From the NCBI GenBank assembly GCA_944739405.2, contig OX123190.2, positions 20,806,807 to 20,870,806 on the forward strand: DNA of 64,000 nt, read 5' to 3'. The position numbers were made by a program, and so were the translations under genes. This DNA is from Euclidia mi (taxonomy: Eukaryota > Arthropoda > Insecta > Lepidoptera > Erebidae). The notes beneath the pieces were generated by a model. It did no database searches, was not told the origin of the DNA, and worked only from the letters and a program-made list of their open reading frames with translations. Positions 63,119 through 64,000 of the stretch are shown here, piece by piece; position 1 is the first letter of the stretch, and each line of letters starts with the position of its first letter.

Positions 63119-64000
63119 CAACATATTAATCGATCGATACTCCGCCCGAATCCACACTGCAGGTGGACAAAACTGGGCAAAACTAATATCTTCTATATAT
63201 CCATACAAAGAGGAAGGTTAAAGTAAAAGAAAGTTAACGATAAACGTGAGTATATACGTAAGCACCAGATAATAGCACCATTATTTTTCAATTTGGTGAC
63301 TGAAAATAGGATAGCGTGCAGTATGGTTAAACAAACCGCGGCAAACATTCTGGAAATTGGAATGGTACTTAGTGGAAGTTAGCTTTCCATTTATCGCTAA
63401 GACTCGTCTCCTAAAATTGGTCACTCTTTTAAATATTAAAAGACAAGGATGTATTGGTATATTGATTTTCTTATAGGTACGTTTATATTAGGCCTCCCGC
63501 AAGGTGCCCGATGACCGATGTCGACGAAATCGTTGCGATTGCGGTAAACGGTTGAATGCCGGCGGCCCAAGATCTGTCTGCGTGGCCACTCCACGCTTGG
63601 AAGTGGCCTATGTTCAGCAATTAATAAATGCTTAAATAAGAACAGTAGGATTTCAATTTCCAAGCCAGAGAACTAAATATGAATTTTTCGCTAAGAAATC
63701 GGATGGAGTTACAGACTTCATCCGCTGCTAAGAATTTCTATGTTTGGTACCGACAGTCGACATCTGGAACAGCTTGTGAATATAATAACTCTGTTACCGT
63801 CCTCTAGTAAATTAACCATTTCCAATAAGCGGGCGTACCTAAACATATCACTAACTAACTTAATATACGGATGATTATTATATGTATTTCTATTACAAAT
63901 TATAATTATAACATAGCACATAAAAACGATAAAAAATATTGCACCAATTTTATCAATTTTGATTTCGATCGGGTCGATTCACGACCAGCTGCGTCGGTGA
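63119..64000. other. Intergenic sequence, nothing recognised
   Basis: Two minus-strand ORFs (63436-63663 and 63718-63921) have no family resemblance. No repeat ends found. Confidence 0.4.

Overview
This window is nuclear DNA from an insect, almost certainly a moth or butterfly (Lepidoptera). It is AT-rich and intron-bearing, and dense with tRNA-derived SINEs, CTAG-ended Helitron-like repeats, piggyBac and mariner elements and non-LTR retrotransposon tails of types common in lepidopteran genomes. I see no bacterial operons, rRNA, genuine tRNA genes or CRISPR arrays.

The one host gene I can build with confidence is the neuropeptide gene orcokinin, on the + strand from about 45.24 to 61.14 kb. 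A TATA-containing promoter (45238-45245) and a short non-coding first exon are proposed. The signal-peptide exon (49997-50079) and one further shared exon (54562-54616) are then spliced either to a single large exon encoding the orcokinin-B repeat precursor (55365-55939, with its own stop and poly(A) signal) or, skipping that exon, to four downstream exons encoding orcokinin A, including the NFDEIDR peptides (57369-60621). Every junction has GT..AG borders. Both coding sums are exact multiples of three: 708 nt (235 aa, B) and 612 nt (203 aa, A).

From 1 to about 45 kb the window is almost entirely layered mobile DNA. 1.15-4.05 kb: a 5'-truncated R1-clade-like non-LTR retrotransposon with an open reverse transcriptase frame, poly(A) tail and 15-bp target duplication. 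4.55-6.05 kb: a Helitron-like repeat split by an intact mariner. 6.98-7.97 and 14.94-15.92 kb: two related MITE-like elements with internal copies of their end motif. 9.17-12.38 kb: a 3.2-kb inverted duplication, each arm holding a piggyBac remnant. 20.9-24.9 kb: a decayed THAP/P-element transposase split by a retroposon that carries one intact 365-codon ORF1-like frame. 25-45 kb: SINEs, Helitron-like copies, LINE tails, several MITEs (one hAT-like with a perfect 8-bp target duplication at 42.2 kb), and a 1.4-kb DNA transposon with a ruined frame at 38.6-40.0 kb.

The orcokinin introns also hold repeats. A SINE lies 10 bp past the donor of the signal-peptide exon, and a foldback element lies at 51.9-52.4 kb. 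After the gene, 61.1-64.0 kb holds only repeat copies and unremarkable AT-rich sequence. Coordinates of ORFs, splice sites and terminal repeats were read by hand. Superfamily names for non-coding repeats are inferences from their ends and target duplications.
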